Shown here: piece after piece, positions 1-9,685 of the stretch
How positions within the stretch are numbered: the stretch's first letter is position 1
How the letters are laid out: each line of letters starts with the position of its first letter
NCBI GenBank assembly: GCA_002688135.1
Contig: NZCD01000036.1
Coordinates: 1-36,862, forward strand
Length of the DNA stretch: 36,862 bases
DNA from: Parcubacteria group bacterium
GTDB lineage: Bacteria; Patescibacteriota; Patescibacteriia; Magasanikbacterales; GCA-002688135
Direction: 5' to 3'
The notes under the pieces: generated by a model
Databases searched by the model: none
What the model was told of the DNA's origin: nothing
Seen by the model: the letters and a program-made list of their open reading frames with translations, nothing else
Program-made: the position numbers and the translations under genes

Positions 1-2
1 TC

Positions 3-290
3 GAAAAGCATGCGCCGACGGTTTACGACGAGTATGTCACAACAGAAGACAGTGTGGGTGGATGGGATACAGCAAAGAATCTACTTGCAGCAATGGGACG
101 CACAACCAAGGATGCGTTTAATGCTACAGCTGATTTTCTGGATGGCGACGATGGTCGGGAAAGAAAGCAGGACGAGGCTCAAATTCGAAGACTAGCAGCA
201 AAAGAAAACAAAAGCACAGGTGGTGAGACATCATCAAGATCACTGACGCAAGAAGAAAAGCTTCGTAATATCTTGAAAAAGATCGAATGA
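3..290 (+). CDS. C-terminal part of an unidentified protein, open at the 5' window edge
   Basis: Frame open from base 3 (EKHAPTVYDEYVTTEDSVGGWDTAKNLL...KLRNILKKIE) to TGA at 290, followed by a terminator. Confidence 0.6.
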   Translation, partial: EKHAPTVYDEYVTTEDSVGGWDTAKNLLAAMGRTTKDAFNATADFLDGDDGRERKQDEAQIRRLAAKENKSTGGETSSRSLTQEEKLRNILKKIE

Positions 291-294
291 TTTA

Positions 295-328
295 CGCCCT
301 TCATCTACGGATGAAGGGCTTTTTTTTG
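295..328 (+). terminator. Rho-independent terminator
   Basis: GCCCTTCATCTACGGATGAAGGGC followed by TTTTTTTT. Confidence 0.85.
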
Positions 329-330
329 TA

Positions 331-597
331 AACCGCCAAAATCTCCGATTTTGTGACGGTTTACAATGCATGAAAGACCTACCACTTACAACAAGAAACA
401 TTGTAACTTGAACTTAAGTTCAATATTTAAATACCTGAAATGAACCTGGTCTTTTAGGCGAAGAACCGCCAAAATCTCCGATTTTGTGACGGTTTACAAT
501 GCATCAAGGCCCAGCACAAATGAATAGAAAAATATGACATTGCTAGTCTACAGATGTGAAAACACTACAAATGTACCTGGCCGCAGAGGCGAGGAAT
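331..597. repeat. Two hairpin-bearing repeat units, inverted relative to the array at the right end of the window
   Basis: AACCGCCAAAATCTCCGATTTTGTGACGGTTTACAATGCAT at 331 and 474, then (A)TGTACCTGGCCGCAGAGGCGAGGAAT; reverse complement matches 36504-36862. Confidence 0.8.
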
Positions 598-634
598 GTG
601 AATTTATTCTGTCCACAATTAGCAATATCCGTAC

Positions 635-663
635 TTGACATGAAAATCAGCCCCAGTTATAAT
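635..663 (+). promoter_or_regulatory. Sigma70-like promoter of rpsL/str operon
   Basis: TTGACA (635-640), 17 nt, TATAAT (658-663). Confidence 0.8.
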
Positions 664-730
664 AGCGGCACTTACATTATGAATCTCGAGGTGCTTATTT
701 TTTTTGAAATGACGCATCACGAGCACATAC

Positions 731-1144
731 ATGCCTACAGCAAATCAATTGGTTCGAAAACCAAGAAAAATCAAGAAAAGTAAAACAAAATCTCCGGCAA
801 TGGGTCGGGGACTTGATACGTTGCACAGAAAAGTTACAAAAAACAACTCACCGTTCAAACGTGGTGTGTGTGTAAAAGTAACAACCAAAACACCAAAGAA
901 ACCAAACTCAGCGCTGCGAAAAGTTGCGCGTGTTCGTCTTTCAAATGGTGCAGAGGTGTGGGCATATATCGGAGGAGAAGGACACAACCTACAAGAGCAC
1001 TCAATCGTATTAGTTCGTGGCGGACGTGTTCGTGATTTACCTGGTGTGCGATATCATGTTGTTCGTGGTGTATATGATGCCGGTGCAGTAGAAGGAAGAA
1101 ATCAATCAAGATCACTCTACGGAAGTAAGAAACCAAAGAAATAG
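731..1144 (+). CDS. rpsL: 30S ribosomal protein S12
   Basis: [13 protein letters not shown]...[20 protein letters not shown]...GVRYHVVRG typical uS12. Confidence 0.98.
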   Translation: MPTANQLVRKPRKIKKSKTKSPAMGRGLDTLHRKVTKNNSPFKRGVCVKVTTKTPKKPNSALRKVARVRLSNGAEVWAYIGGEGHNLQEHSIVLVRGGRVRDLPGVRYHVVRGVYDAGAVEGRNQSRSLYGSKKPKK

Positions 1145-1156
1145 AATTAGAATCCT

Positions 1157-1636
1157 ATGCGAGGCAAACCAGCACCAAAACGAGTAATTGATCCAGACCC
1201 AAAGTACAATTCCACTGTTGTGGCTAAGTTTATTAATACCATCATGAAAAGCGGTAAAAAAACTACTGCACAAAATGTGGTATATGGTGCAATGGAAATT
1301 ATTGGAACAAAAGAATTCGAAGATAAAAAACTCGTGCCGCTGGAAGTTTTCAATAAAGCAATGAAAACCATCGGACCTTCTGTAGAAACGCGATCACGAC
1401 GCGTTGGTGGTGCAAACTATCAAATTCCACGAACAGTTCGACCAGAACGCCGACAAGCGCTTGCATTCCGCTGGATGATTGAAGCAGCACGCAAGAAAAA
1501 AGGAAAAACAATGGCAGAAAAATTAGCGTCAGAATTGATCGCAGCCTCACAAGGAGAAGGTGATGCGGTCAAGAAAAAGCAAGATGTGCAAAAAATGGCG
1601 GAATCTAACCGTGCATTTGCACATTTCGCTCGCTAG
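1157..1636 (+). CDS. rpsG: 30S ribosomal protein S7
   Basis: MRGKPAPKRVIDPDPKYNSTVVAKFIN...; uS7 motifs and gene order. Confidence 0.98.
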   Translation: MRGKPAPKRVIDPDPKYNSTVVAKFINTIMKSGKKTTAQNVVYGAMEIIGTKEFEDKKLVPLEVFNKAMKTIGPSVETRSRRVGGANYQIPRTVRPERRQALAFRWMIEAARKKKGKTMAEKLASELIAASQGEGDAVKKKQDVQKMAESNRAFAHFAR

Positions 1637-1644
1637 CCGAGCGA

Positions 1645-1772
1645 CTGAAGAACGAAAGAACGAAAGAACGAAAGAACCAAAGAACTCACGGACTCATATG
1701 ATTGCGATAAAATCGCATGCGCATGAGTCCGTGAGTTCATCAGTTCTTAAGTTCATACGTTCATAAGTTTGT
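1645..1772. repeat. Inverted word-repeat element (octad words GAACGAAA / ATAAGTTC) between rpsG and fusA
   Basis: GAACGAAA x3, GAACCAAA, GAACTCAC, GGACTCAT ... ATGAGTCC, GTGAGTTC, ATCAGTTC, TTAAGTTC, ATACGTTC. Confidence 0.85.
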
Positions 1773-1777
1773 AAAAT

Positions 1778-3859
1778 ATGCCCCGACAATTCCCCCTAGA
1801 AAAAGTCCGAAACATCGGAATCATCGCTCACATTGACGCCGGAAAAACTACGGTGACCGAGCGTATTTTGTTTTACACAGGAAAAAAGCACAAAATCGGT
1901 GAGGTGCATGAAGGGGAAGCAACTATGGATTGGATGGAACAGGAACAGGAACGTGGAATCACTATTACATCTGCTGCAACAACTGCGATGTGGAAAGATC
2001 ATCGTTTAAACATTATTGATACGCCAGGACATATCGACTTTACAGTTGAAGTGAAGCGCTCATTACGCGTGCTCGATGGAGCAGTCGTGGTATTTGATGG
2101 TGTGGCTGGGGTTGAGCCGCAATCAGAAACAAACTGGCATTATGCCGATGAATTCAATGTGCCACGCGTTTGTTTTATCAATAAATTAGATAGAACTGGA
2201 GCGGATTTTTACGCAGACGTGCAATCAATTCACGATCGTCTCACAAAAAATGCCATTCCAATTCAATTACCAATTGGAGCAGAAGATGGTTTCTTGGGTG
2301 TAATAGATTTGATCGAACAAAAAGCACATGTCTTTAAAGATGATCTAGGAAAGGATATAGAAGTAGGAGATATTCCAGAAGACATGAAAGAAAAAGCAGC
2401 AAAATATCGTGCAGAATTAGTTGAAAAGATTGTTGAAAATGATGAAGATTTAATGAATAAGTATCTTGAGGGAGAAGAAATTCCTGTAGCAGATTTGAAG
2501 CGCGTATTGCGAAAAGCAACAGTTGCCTTTGAGATTGTTCCTGTTTTGTGTGGTTCTGCTTTGAAAAACAAAGGTGTGCAGATTTTGTTGGATGCAGTTG
2601 TTGATTATTTGCCATCACCATTGGATGTTCCCGCAACAAAAGGAAAAGATGCTGACGATGAAGAAAAAGAAATTGAATGCCCGGCGGATGACGATGCGCC
2701 ATTTGCAGCGCTCGCATTTAAAGTTGCGGTCGATCCATTTGTAGGACGACTCACATTTTTCCGCATGTATTCCGGAACACTCAAACAAGGAACAACAATT
2801 TTAAACAATACAACTGGGAAAAAAGAACGCGTTGGGCGTATCGTGCGTATGCATGCAAACTCTCGTGAAGATGTAGATGAGGCATATGCAGGTGATATCG
2901 CCGCAGCAATCGGATTGAAAAATACATTTACCGGTCACACATTAACGGATACTGATCATCCATTAGTATTAGAAAAATTCACTTTCCCAGAACCTGTGAT
3001 CTCAATGGCAGTAGAACCAAAAACAAAATCAGATCAAGAAAAAATGGGTATTGCGTTGCAAAAACTAGCTGAAGAAGATCCAACATTCCGCGTCTATACA
3101 AACGAAGACACAATGCAAACAATTATTTGTGGAATGGGAGAGTTGCATCTTGAGGTGATCGTAGATCGCATGCGCCGCGAATTTAAAGTTGAAGTTGGTG
3201 TTGGACAACCTGAAGTTGCATACAAAGAAACAATTACCAAAACAGCAGAAAACGTGGCAATCAAATACATCAAACAAACTGGTGGACGCGGACAGTATGG
3301 TCATGTGGTTATTAATGTTGAACCTAAAGAGCGCGGTGAAGGATTTGAATTTATTGATAAAATTAAGGGCGGTGTTATTCCAAAAGAATACATTCCAGCT
3401 GTTGAAAAGGGTATCAGCGGTGCGCTTGATCGAGGGATTTTGGCAGGCTATCCTGTGATTGATGTTCAGGCTACGCTCGTTGATGGAAGTTATCATGATG
3501 TTGATTCATCTGAAGTTGCCTTTAAGATTGCGGCATCACAAGCTATGCAAGCTGCTGCAAAACAGGCGGGGTTGGTATTGTTGGAGCCTGTCATGAAAGT
3601 AGAAGTGCTTACTCCAGAACAGTTCATGGGTGATGTGATTGGAAATCTAAATTCAAAACGCGGAACGGTTGATGAAATGCTAGAGCGAAAAGGTGTGCGA
3701 GTAGTTCGTGCAAACGTGCCATTATCAGAAATGTTCGGCTATGCAACAGAATTGAGAAGTATGACACAGGGGCGAGCATCGTACTCAATGGAATTTGGTT
3801 CATATGAACAAGCGCCACAAAACGTCGCAGCAGCAGTGATGGAGGGGAAAGCTAAGTAA
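1778..3859 (+). CDS. fusA: Elongation factor G
   Basis: 693 aa, [22 protein letters not shown], full-length EF-G. Confidence 0.98.
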   Translation: MPRQFPLEKVRNIGIIAHIDAGKTTVTERILFYTGKKHKIGEVHEGEATMDWMEQEQERGITITSAATTAMWKDHRLNIIDTPGHIDFTVEVKRSLRVLDGAVVVFDGVAGVEPQSETNWHYADEFNVPRVCFINKLDRTGADFYADVQSIHDRLTKNAIPIQLPIGAEDGFLGVIDLIEQKAHVFKDDLGKDIEVGDIPEDMKEKAAKYRAELVEKIVENDEDLMNKYLEGEEIPVADLKRVLRKATVAFEIVPVLCGSALKNKGVQILLDAVVDYLPSPLDVPATKGKDADDEEKEIECPADDDAPFAALAFKVAVDPFVGRLTFFRMYSGTLKQGTTILNNTTGKKERVGRIVRMHANSREDVDEAYAGDIAAAIGLKNTFTGHTLTDTDHPLVLEKFTFPEPVISMAVEPKTKSDQEKMGIALQKLAEEDPTFRVYTNEDTMQTIICGMGELHLEVIVDRMRREFKVEVGVGQPEVAYKETITKTAENVAIKYIKQTGGRGQYGHVVINVEPKERGEGFEFIDKIKGGVIPKEYIPAVEKGISGALDRGILAGYPVIDVQATLVDGSYHDVDSSEVAFKIAASQAMQAAAKQAGLVLLEPVMKVEVLTPEQFMGDVIGNLNSKRGTVDEMLERKGVRVVRANVPLSEMFGYATELRSMTQGRASYSMEFGSYEQAPQNVAAAVMEGKAK

Positions 3860-3868
3860 CATAGAAAT

Positions 3869-4189
3869 ATGGAATGGAAACGAATAGTAGACCTAGTAAA
3901 AAAAACAGGGGAGAGATGTGTTGTTATCGACCCAGATCATGATGAGCCTGTGGTTATAATGCCATTATCAGAATATGAATGCATGGCAGATCAGATGGAT
4001 GAGGAATTTGATTTTGGATTAGATGGAATGCGATCGGATATTCCATTTGAGCCAGAAGCGGATTGGATTCCAGATTTTGCCCAAGAAGAAGAGCCAATTT
4101 TAGAGGTAATTGAAGAACATATTGATGAAGAGGACGAACCGGTTGTATCTGAAGAATCATGGTACATTGAGCCAATTGAGGGCGAATAG
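3869..4189 (+). CDS. Small acidic protein with Phd/YefM-like N-terminal segment
   Basis: 106 aa between fusA and tuf; DEPVVIMPLSEYECM resembles antitoxin N-domain; acidic C-terminus. Confidence 0.65.
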   Translation: MEWKRIVDLVKKTGERCVVIDPDHDEPVVIMPLSEYECMADQMDEEFDFGLDGMRSDIPFEPEADWIPDFAQEEEPILEVIEEHIDEEDEPVVSEESWYIEPIEGE

Positions 4190-4239
4190 AGGATGTGGAC
4201 AAAAACGGGATAAATCTCCCATTTTAAGCCCAAAAAGAC

Positions 4240-4268
4240 TTGCCAACATAATATACCTATGTTACAAT
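4240..4268 (+). promoter_or_regulatory. Probable promoter upstream of tuf
   Basis: TTGCCA (4240-4245), 17 nt, TACAAT (4263-4268). Confidence 0.55.
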
Positions 4269-4343
4269 TGCGACGTCATTTATCCACTAGAAACAAATTA
4301 TGTGGAGTGACGCTAAATTTAAACTAAAATAAGATAAATAAAT

Positions 4344-5534
4344 ATGGCAGAGCAATTCGACCGATCAAAGACACACGTCAACGTCGGTACTATCGGTCAC
4401 GTTGACCACGGTAAAACCACAACAACAGCTGCACTTTTGGCAGTATTGCGTTCTGGAGGAAAAACAGCACAAGATAAATCAATGGCTGAAATTGATGCAG
4501 CTCCAGAAGAGCGCGAACGTGGAATTACAATCAACACAGCTCATGTTGAGTATGAGACAGAAGCACGTCACTATGCTCACATCGATTGTCCTGGTCACGC
4601 TGACTACATTAAAAACATGATTACTGGAGCCGCTCAAATGGACGGCGCAATTTTGGTAGTTTCAGCAACAGATGGACCGATGCCACAAACACGTGAGCAC
4701 ATTTTGCTTGCTCGACAAGTTGGTGTGCCACATATCGTTGTATTTTTGAACAAAGTAGACCAAGTTGACGATGCAGAATTGCTAGATCTAGTTGAAGAAG
4801 AAATTCGTGACTTGCTTAAGAAATACGAATTCCCTGGAGACGAAACTCCTATCATTCGTGGGTCAGCATTGAAAGCTCTTGAAAATCCATCAGATGAAGC
4901 GGCTTCAAAACCAATTCATGATTTGCTTGCAGCATTAGATTCATACATCCCAGACCCAGTTCGCGACACTGACAAACCATTCCTAATGCCTGTTGAAGAC
5001 ATCTTCTCAATTGAAGGTCGTGGAACAGTTGCAACAGGAAGAATTGAGCGTGGAACAGTTAACATTAACGATGAAGTTGAAATTGTTGGATTCGGAGATG
5101 TGCAAAAAACAGTGATCACAGGAATTGAAATGTTTAACAAACAACTCGATAAAGGAATGGCAGGTGACAACGCTGGATTACTCATGCGTGGAACAAAGAA
5201 AGACGAAATTGAGCGTGGAATGGTTTTGGCAAAGGCTGGAACAGTAACACCTCACACAGAATTTGATTGTGAAATCTATGCTCTTACAAAAGAAGAGGGT
5301 GGACGACACAAACCATTCATGACTGGATACAAACCACAGTTTTATATCCGAACAACCGACGTAACAGGAGAAATCAAATTGAAAGAAGGAACAGAAATGG
5401 TTATGCCTGGAGATACTTTCGAAGGGTCAGTAACATTGATTTCACCTATTGCTTTGGAAGACAAGCAAAAGTTCAGCATCCGTGAAGGTGGAAAAACTGT
5501 TGGAGCTGGTATCGTATTGAAAATCAATAAATAA
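4344..5534 (+). CDS. tuf: Elongation factor Tu
   Basis: 396 aa, [21 protein letters not shown]; full-length EF-Tu. Confidence 0.99.
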   Translation: MAEQFDRSKTHVNVGTIGHVDHGKTTTTAALLAVLRSGGKTAQDKSMAEIDAAPEERERGITINTAHVEYETEARHYAHIDCPGHADYIKNMITGAAQMDGAILVVSATDGPMPQTREHILLARQVGVPHIVVFLNKVDQVDDAELLDLVEEEIRDLLKKYEFPGDETPIIRGSALKALENPSDEAASKPIHDLLAALDSYIPDPVRDTDKPFLMPVEDIFSIEGRGTVATGRIERGTVNINDEVEIVGFGDVQKTVITGIEMFNKQLDKGMAGDNAGLLMRGTKKDEIERGMVLAKAGTVTPHTEFDCEIYALTKEEGGRHKPFMTGYKPQFYIRTTDVTGEIKLKEGTEMVMPGDTFEGSVTLISPIALEDKQKFSIREGGKTVGAGIVLKINK

Positions 5535-5539
5535 TTTTT

Positions 5540-5563
5540 GAAAACCTGGGAAACCAGGTTTTC
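5540..5563 (+). other. Perfect GNRA-capped hairpin between tuf and rpsJ
   Basis: GAAAACCTGG-GAAA-CCAGGTTTTC, no U-tract. Confidence 0.8.
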
Positions 5564-5574
5564 TTGGTAGTAAC

Positions 5575-5919
5575 ATGTCTAAAAAAGAGGACGAAAAAAA
5601 ACCAGAAGGCGAGGTATCAAATCGCATTCGTATCAAGATTCGAGCATTCGATCACAAAATCGTTGATGAATCGGTTAAGAATATTGTGGAAACTGCTGAG
5701 CGATCAGGAGCAAAGGTTGTAGGACCAGTTCCATTGCCCACAGAAAAAAGCAAGATGACTGTGAACCGTTCAACATTTGTGCACAAGGATGCGCGAGAAC
5801 AGTACGAAGTGCGCACGCACAAGCGATTGATGGATATCCTTAACCCTACACCGAAAACCGTTGATAACTTGATGAACTTGAATCTACCAGCAGGAGTAAA
5901 TATCGAAATTAAAATGTGA
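5575..5919 (+). CDS. rpsJ: 30S ribosomal protein S10
   Basis: [43 protein letters not shown]. Confidence 0.98.
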   Translation: MSKKEDEKKPEGEVSNRIRIKIRAFDHKIVDESVKNIVETAERSGAKVVGPVPLPTEKSKMTVNRSTFVHKDAREQYEVRTHKRLMDILNPTPKTVDNLMNLNLPAGVNIEIKM

Positions 5920-6055
5920 CATTTCGCTTCGCGAAATGTCATCCCGGCGAAGGCCGGGATCCAGTACTTAAATAATTTAGATGAGTCCGGATCTCAGCAG
6001 ACCTGCCTGCCGGCAGGCAGGTACAGTCTATTGAGATCCGGAACTCATCCGGAAT
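5920..6055. repeat. Cluster of palindromic repeats between rpsJ and rplC
   Basis: GACATTTCGCTTCGCGAAATGTC; ATCCCGGCGAAGGCCGGGAT; GATGAGTCCGGATCTCA...ACCTGCCTGCCGGCAGGCAGGT...TGAGATCCGGAACTCATC nested inverted repeat. Confidence 0.85.
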
Positions 6056-6066
6056 AAACGACCCAA

Positions 6067-6246
6067 TATAATGGTATAAGATCTTCTTCGTAAGAAAACA
6101 TACCGGCATAACGGAATCGTCTCAGGAGCAAAAAAGAACCACATGGATATGCGAATCATATCCATGAAAAAATTCATCAGTTTAAAGCATGCTTTGGCAT
6201 GTTCTGTTGAGTGGTATCTTTTCTGTTCGTGGATACCTCTTTTTTT
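6067..6246 (+). promoter_or_regulatory. Putative S10-type leader of rplC with attenuator-like hairpin
   Basis: TATAAT at 6067; hairpin CATGGATATG-CGAAT-CATATCCATG; GAGTGGTATC...GATACCTC followed by TTTTTTT directly before ATG 6247. Confidence 0.6.
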
Positions 6247-7026
6247 ATGAAATGTATCATTGGAAGAAAATTAGAAATGACTCGAATTTTTGACGAGCAG
6301 GGGACAGCAACTCCCGTGACTGTTATTGCTGCACCAAAACAAACGGTGACACAAGTTCGCGAGCGCGCAATTCAAGTTGGATGCGAGCCTGTAAAAAAGA
6401 ACGTCAAAAAAGCACAAAAAGGACATTTAAAAAATCTTCCGATGGTTTCAGTTATGCGTGATTTCAAGCTCACTGACGAACAAACATTTGAACGTGGTGA
6501 TTCTTGGGATGCGGGTGTATTTGAAAAGGGAGAAAAAGTAACCGTAACGGGTCATGCAAAAGGACGAGGTTTCCAAGGTGTTGTGAAACGATGGGGATTC
6601 CATGGTTCACCAGCATCTCACGGACACAAAGATCAATTGCGTATGCCTGGTTCAATTGCATCACGAACACAAGGTCCAGTGGCAAAAGGAAAGAAAATGG
6701 GAGGTCACATGGGAACAAATCGTGTAAGTGTTCATAATATTGCTGTTGTAGATATCAATCCTGAAGCAGGACTTTTGTACTTGAAGGGAGCAATTCCTGG
6801 GGCACGTGGTTCTGTTGTAATGGTAAAAGGATTGGGTGAAATGAAGATAGAAAAGAAAGAGGAACCAAAGGCAGAAGTTGTTGAAGAAGTGAAAAATGAA
6901 GAACCTAAAGCAGAAGCTGTTGAGGAGCCAAAGGTTGAAGAAAAGAAAGAGGAAGAAACAAAAGTCGTAGAAGAAGCAAAATCAGAGGTTGTTGTGGAAG
7001 AAACTAAAGAAGAGTCTAAAAGCTAA
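6247..7026 (+). CDS. rplC: 50S ribosomal protein L3 with long K/E-rich C-terminal extension
   Basis: MKCIIGRKLEMTRIFDEQG start; GRGFQGVVKRWGFHG...SHGHKDQLRMPGSIA. Confidence 0.97.
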   Translation: MKCIIGRKLEMTRIFDEQGTATPVTVIAAPKQTVTQVRERAIQVGCEPVKKNVKKAQKGHLKNLPMVSVMRDFKLTDEQTFERGDSWDAGVFEKGEKVTVTGHAKGRGFQGVVKRWGFHGSPASHGHKDQLRMPGSIASRTQGPVAKGKKMGGHMGTNRVSVHNIAVVDINPEAGLLYLKGAIPGARGSVVMVKGLGEMKIEKKEEPKAEVVEEVKNEEPKAEAVEEPKVEEKKEEETKVVEEAKSEVVVEETKEESKS

Positions 7027-7047
7027 CAGCTGAAAGCTAAAAGCTAA
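7019..7047. repeat. Heptad word-repeat half-element (AGCTAAC/AGCTGAA/AGCTAAA/AGCTAAG)
   Basis: AGCTAACAGCTGAAAGCTAAAAGCTAAG; contains the rplC stop codon. Confidence 0.75.
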
Positions 7048-7049
7048 GT

Positions 7050-7685
7050 ATGCCAAAGGCAAACGTATACAACATGAAAGGTGAGAAGCAACGGGAAGTA
7101 GATCTTCCGGAAGCTGTCTTTAATGTAGAAACAGAACCTTCAATTATTCAGGAAGTTGTAGTAGCTTTTCAAGCAAACCAACGTCAGCAATTTGCACACA
7201 CAAAAGATCGTGGAGATGTTTCAGGTGGTGGTAAAAAACCATGGAAACAAAAGGGAACAGGACGCGCGCGTCACGGATCAATCCGTTCACCTTTATGGGT
7301 TGGTGGTGGTGTGACATTTGGTCCACGAAACAACAGAAATTTTAAAAAGAAAGTAAACAAAAAAGTTGCACGGAAAGCATTAAAGATGGTGCTTTCAGAT
7401 CGTGCATCACATGGAGTTGTATCTTTGATCGACACCTTCGATTTAAAAGAAGGTAAAACAAAAACATGCGCACAGCTCATCAAATCTGTGGGTGCTGAAA
7501 AAGCAAAACGCGTGTTGTTTGTAACAAATGGTGTCAATAAAGATGTGGTTCGATGCGCTCGGAATATTCCCAACACATCAGTTACCACGGCAGCTGATCT
7601 TAATGCATACACAGCGATTAAGAATAAAGCACTTGTCTTGGAAGAAGGCTGTCTAGACTTACTCAGTAAAAGACTAATCGAGTGA
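7050..7685 (+). CDS. rplD: 50S ribosomal protein L4
   Basis: KKPWKQKGTGRARHGSIRSPLWVGGGVTFGP. Confidence 0.98.
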   Translation: MPKANVYNMKGEKQREVDLPEAVFNVETEPSIIQEVVVAFQANQRQQFAHTKDRGDVSGGGKKPWKQKGTGRARHGSIRSPLWVGGGVTFGPRNNRNFKKKVNKKVARKALKMVLSDRASHGVVSLIDTFDLKEGKTKTCAQLIKSVGAEKAKRVLFVTNGVNKDVVRCARNIPNTSVTTAADLNAYTAIKNKALVLEEGCLDLLSKRLIE

Positions 7686-7749
7686 GTAGTTGATAGTGAG
7701 TAGTGAGTAGAAAAGTTTCTACCAACTACTCACTACCAACTACAAACTA
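7682..7749. repeat. GTGAGTA heptad inverted-repeat element, copy 1 (rplD-rplW)
   Basis: GTGAGTAGTTGATAGTGAGTAGTGAGTAGAAAAGTTTCTACCAACTACTCACTACCAACTACAAACTA. Confidence 0.95.
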
Positions 7750-7754
7750 AATAT

Positions 7755-8318
7755 ATGTCATTCTTAGGAAAATGGTTTAAAAAGGATAAGAAAGAACGTC
7801 TGGATAAACAGGCTGATGTTGATGTAGATGCAACTCCAAAAGATGACACACAAGCAGCACAGCCAGTAGCACAACCAGCAGCAAAAGCTCCTGCAAAAAA
7901 ACCTGCTGCTAAAAAAGAAGAGAAAAAAGAAGATAAAAAGAAAGCGACGACCAAAGGAAGTCGTCCTCGCGAAGGCGGGGAACCAGTAGAGAAAGAAAAG
8001 GTTGATGCACCGATGGTGACACTCAAGACACCAGATTACATGTCACATATCATCAAGCGATTGCATGTAACAGAAAAAGCAGCCGATGCAGAAGCGCGAT
8101 CAGTCTACACATTTGTAGTTGATAATAAAGCAACAAAGAATGAAATTGCTAAAGAGATTAAGCAAACATATAACGTGACACCAGAAAGTGTACGTGTCAT
8201 GAATATGCGAGGAAAACGAGTACGATGGGGTCGAAATACTGGACAACGTTCAGGATGGAAAAAAGCTATGGTATGCCTGAAGAAGGGCGACAAGATTAAC
8301 CTTCATGAAGGAACCTAA
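7755..8318 (+). CDS. rplW: 50S ribosomal protein L23 with N-terminal extension
   Basis: C-terminal uL23 core HIIKRLHVTEKAADAEARSVYTFVVDNKATKNEIAKEI. Confidence 0.92.
   Translation: MSFLGKWFKKDKKERLDKQADVDVDATPKDDTQAAQPVAQPAAKAPAKKPAAKKEEKKEDKKKATTKGSRPREGGEPVEKEKVDAPMVTLKTPDYMSHIIKRLHVTEKAADAEARSVYTFVVDNKATKNEIAKEIKQTYNVTPESVRVMNMRGKRVRWGRNTGQRSGWKKAMVCLKKGDKINLHEGT
7944..7989 (+). repeat. Palindromic repeat embedded in rplW reading frame
   Basis: GCGACGACCAAAGGAAGTCGTCCTCGCGAAGGCGGGGAACCAGTAG, similar to parB 35598-35643. Confidence 0.75.
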
Positions 8319-8330
8319 TCAGTGAGTAGG

Positions 8331-8391
8331 TTGTAGTGAGTAGTGAGTAGAAAAATTTTTCTACCAACTACTCACTACAAACTACAAACTA
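8331..8391. repeat. GTGAGTA heptad inverted-repeat element, copy 2 (rplW-rplB)
   Basis: AGTGAGTAGGTTGTAGTGAGTAGTGAGTAG ... CTACCAACTACTCACTACAAACTACAAACTA. Confidence 0.95.
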
Positions 8392-8398
8392 GTCAAGT

Positions 8399-9238
8399 AT
8401 GGCGATTAAACGATATAAACCAACAACTCCCGGACGCCGCAAATCTAGTGTGAACACCACAAAAGATTTAACGCAAAAAAGACCGGAAAAGAGTTTGCGT
8501 GTTATCAAAAAGCGAAAAGCTGGACGATCACGTGGGCGAATTGCGGTACGTCACCGAGGTGGTGGTGCAAAACGGTTTATTCGAATTATCGATTTCAAAC
8601 GAACAAAGTTTGATGTACCAGCAACGGTAACAGCTGTTGAATATGATCCAAATCGTGGGGCACACATCATGTTGCTGCAATACGAAGATGGTGAAAAACG
8701 ATATTCATTAGCACCACAGACAATCAAAGAAGGTGATAAGGTTATCTCATCAGAAAAAGAAGTTGATTTAACACCAGGAAATCGAACAAAGTTGAAAAAC
8801 ATTCCAGTTGGTTTGGATTTGCATGATATCGAATTGCAGCCAGGCGCGGGATCACGAATGGTTCGTGGTGCTGGAGGTTCAGCTCGATTGCGTGCGTTGG
8901 AAGGAAAATACGCATTGATCAAATTACCTTCAGGAGAAATCCGAAAGGTATTAGCAGAATGTAGTGCAACACTCGGACAAGTTTCTAACCCAGATCACAA
9001 CTTAGTTAGATACGGAAAAGCTGGTCGTACACGTCACAGAGGATTCCGTCCAACAGTTCGTGGTAAAGTGATGAATCCATGTGATCATCCTCACGGTGGT
9101 GGTGAAGGTTCTACCTCAATTGGTATGACTCATCCAAAAACACCATGGGGAAAACATGCATTGGGTGTTAGAACACGTAAGTCGAAAAAATTCAGCAACA
9201 AATTTATTGTTAAACGTCGTTATCATAAAGGACGATAA
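8399..9238 (+). CDS. rplB: 50S ribosomal protein L2
   Basis: [18 protein letters not shown]...[13 protein letters not shown]. Confidence 0.99.
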   Translation: MAIKRYKPTTPGRRKSSVNTTKDLTQKRPEKSLRVIKKRKAGRSRGRIAVRHRGGGAKRFIRIIDFKRTKFDVPATVTAVEYDPNRGAHIMLLQYEDGEKRYSLAPQTIKEGDKVISSEKEVDLTPGNRTKLKNIPVGLDLHDIELQPGAGSRMVRGAGGSARLRALEGKYALIKLPSGEIRKVLAECSATLGQVSNPDHNLVRYGKAGRTRHRGFRPTVRGKVMNPCDHPHGGGEGSTSIGMTHPKTPWGKHALGVRTRKSKKFSNKFIVKRRYHKGR

Positions 9239-9243
9239 ATCTC

Positions 9244-9313
9244 TAGTGAGTAGTTGATGGTGAGTAGTGAGTAGAAAAATTTCTACCAACTACTCACTAC
9301 CAACTACAAACTA
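9244..9313. repeat. GTGAGTA heptad inverted-repeat element, copy 3 (rplB-rpsS)
   Basis: Same inverted heptad architecture. Confidence 0.95.
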
Positions 9314-9319
9314 ACCAAT

Positions 9320-9604
9320 ATGTCTAGAAGTCTTAAAAAAGGACCATACGTCGACGAGAAACTGATGAAAAAAATCAGTAAGTTAAAGCAAGGTGACTCT
9401 ACGGTTGTAAAAACCTGGGCTCGTCATTCTTCAATTGCGCCACAAATGGTGGGATTTACGATTGGGGTACATAATGGAAAAGATCATATTCCTGTGTATG
9501 TTGTTGAGAATATGGTTGGACATAAATTGGGAGAATTTGCACCAACACGTAAATTTGTTCGACATGGTGGTAAATTGCAAAAGACACAAGAAAAGAAAAA
9601 GTAA
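9320..9604 (+). CDS. rpsS: 30S ribosomal protein S19
   Basis: [15 protein letters not shown]...[13 protein letters not shown]. Confidence 0.98.
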   Translation: MSRSLKKGPYVDEKLMKKISKLKQGDSTVVKTWARHSSIAPQMVGFTIGVHNGKDHIPVYVVENMVGHKLGEFAPTRKFVRHGGKLQKTQEKKK

Positions 9605-9607
9605 ATT

Positions 9608-9678
9608 AGTGAGTAGGTTGTAGTGAGTAGTGAGTAGAAAAATTTTTCTACCAACTACTCACTACAAACTACAAACTA
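9608..9678. repeat. GTGAGTA heptad inverted-repeat element, copy 4 (rpsS-rplV)
   Basis: Same inverted heptad architecture. Confidence 0.95.
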
Positions 9679-9685
9679 AGCAAAT

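Noticed and set aside
331-597. Integron attC array
   Set aside because: Inverted AACC..GGTT ends are suggestive, but there are no cassette ORFs, integrase or clear GTTRRRY core in the expected layout.
556-783. 75-aa ORF overlapping the rpsL promoter
   Set aside because: It contains the TTGACA/TATAAT promoter and overlaps rpsL; no coding signature.
2334-2717. Long antisense ORFs within fusA and other ribosomal genes
   Set aside because: Serine/leucine/histidine-rich frames opposite well-supported genes are shadow ORFs.
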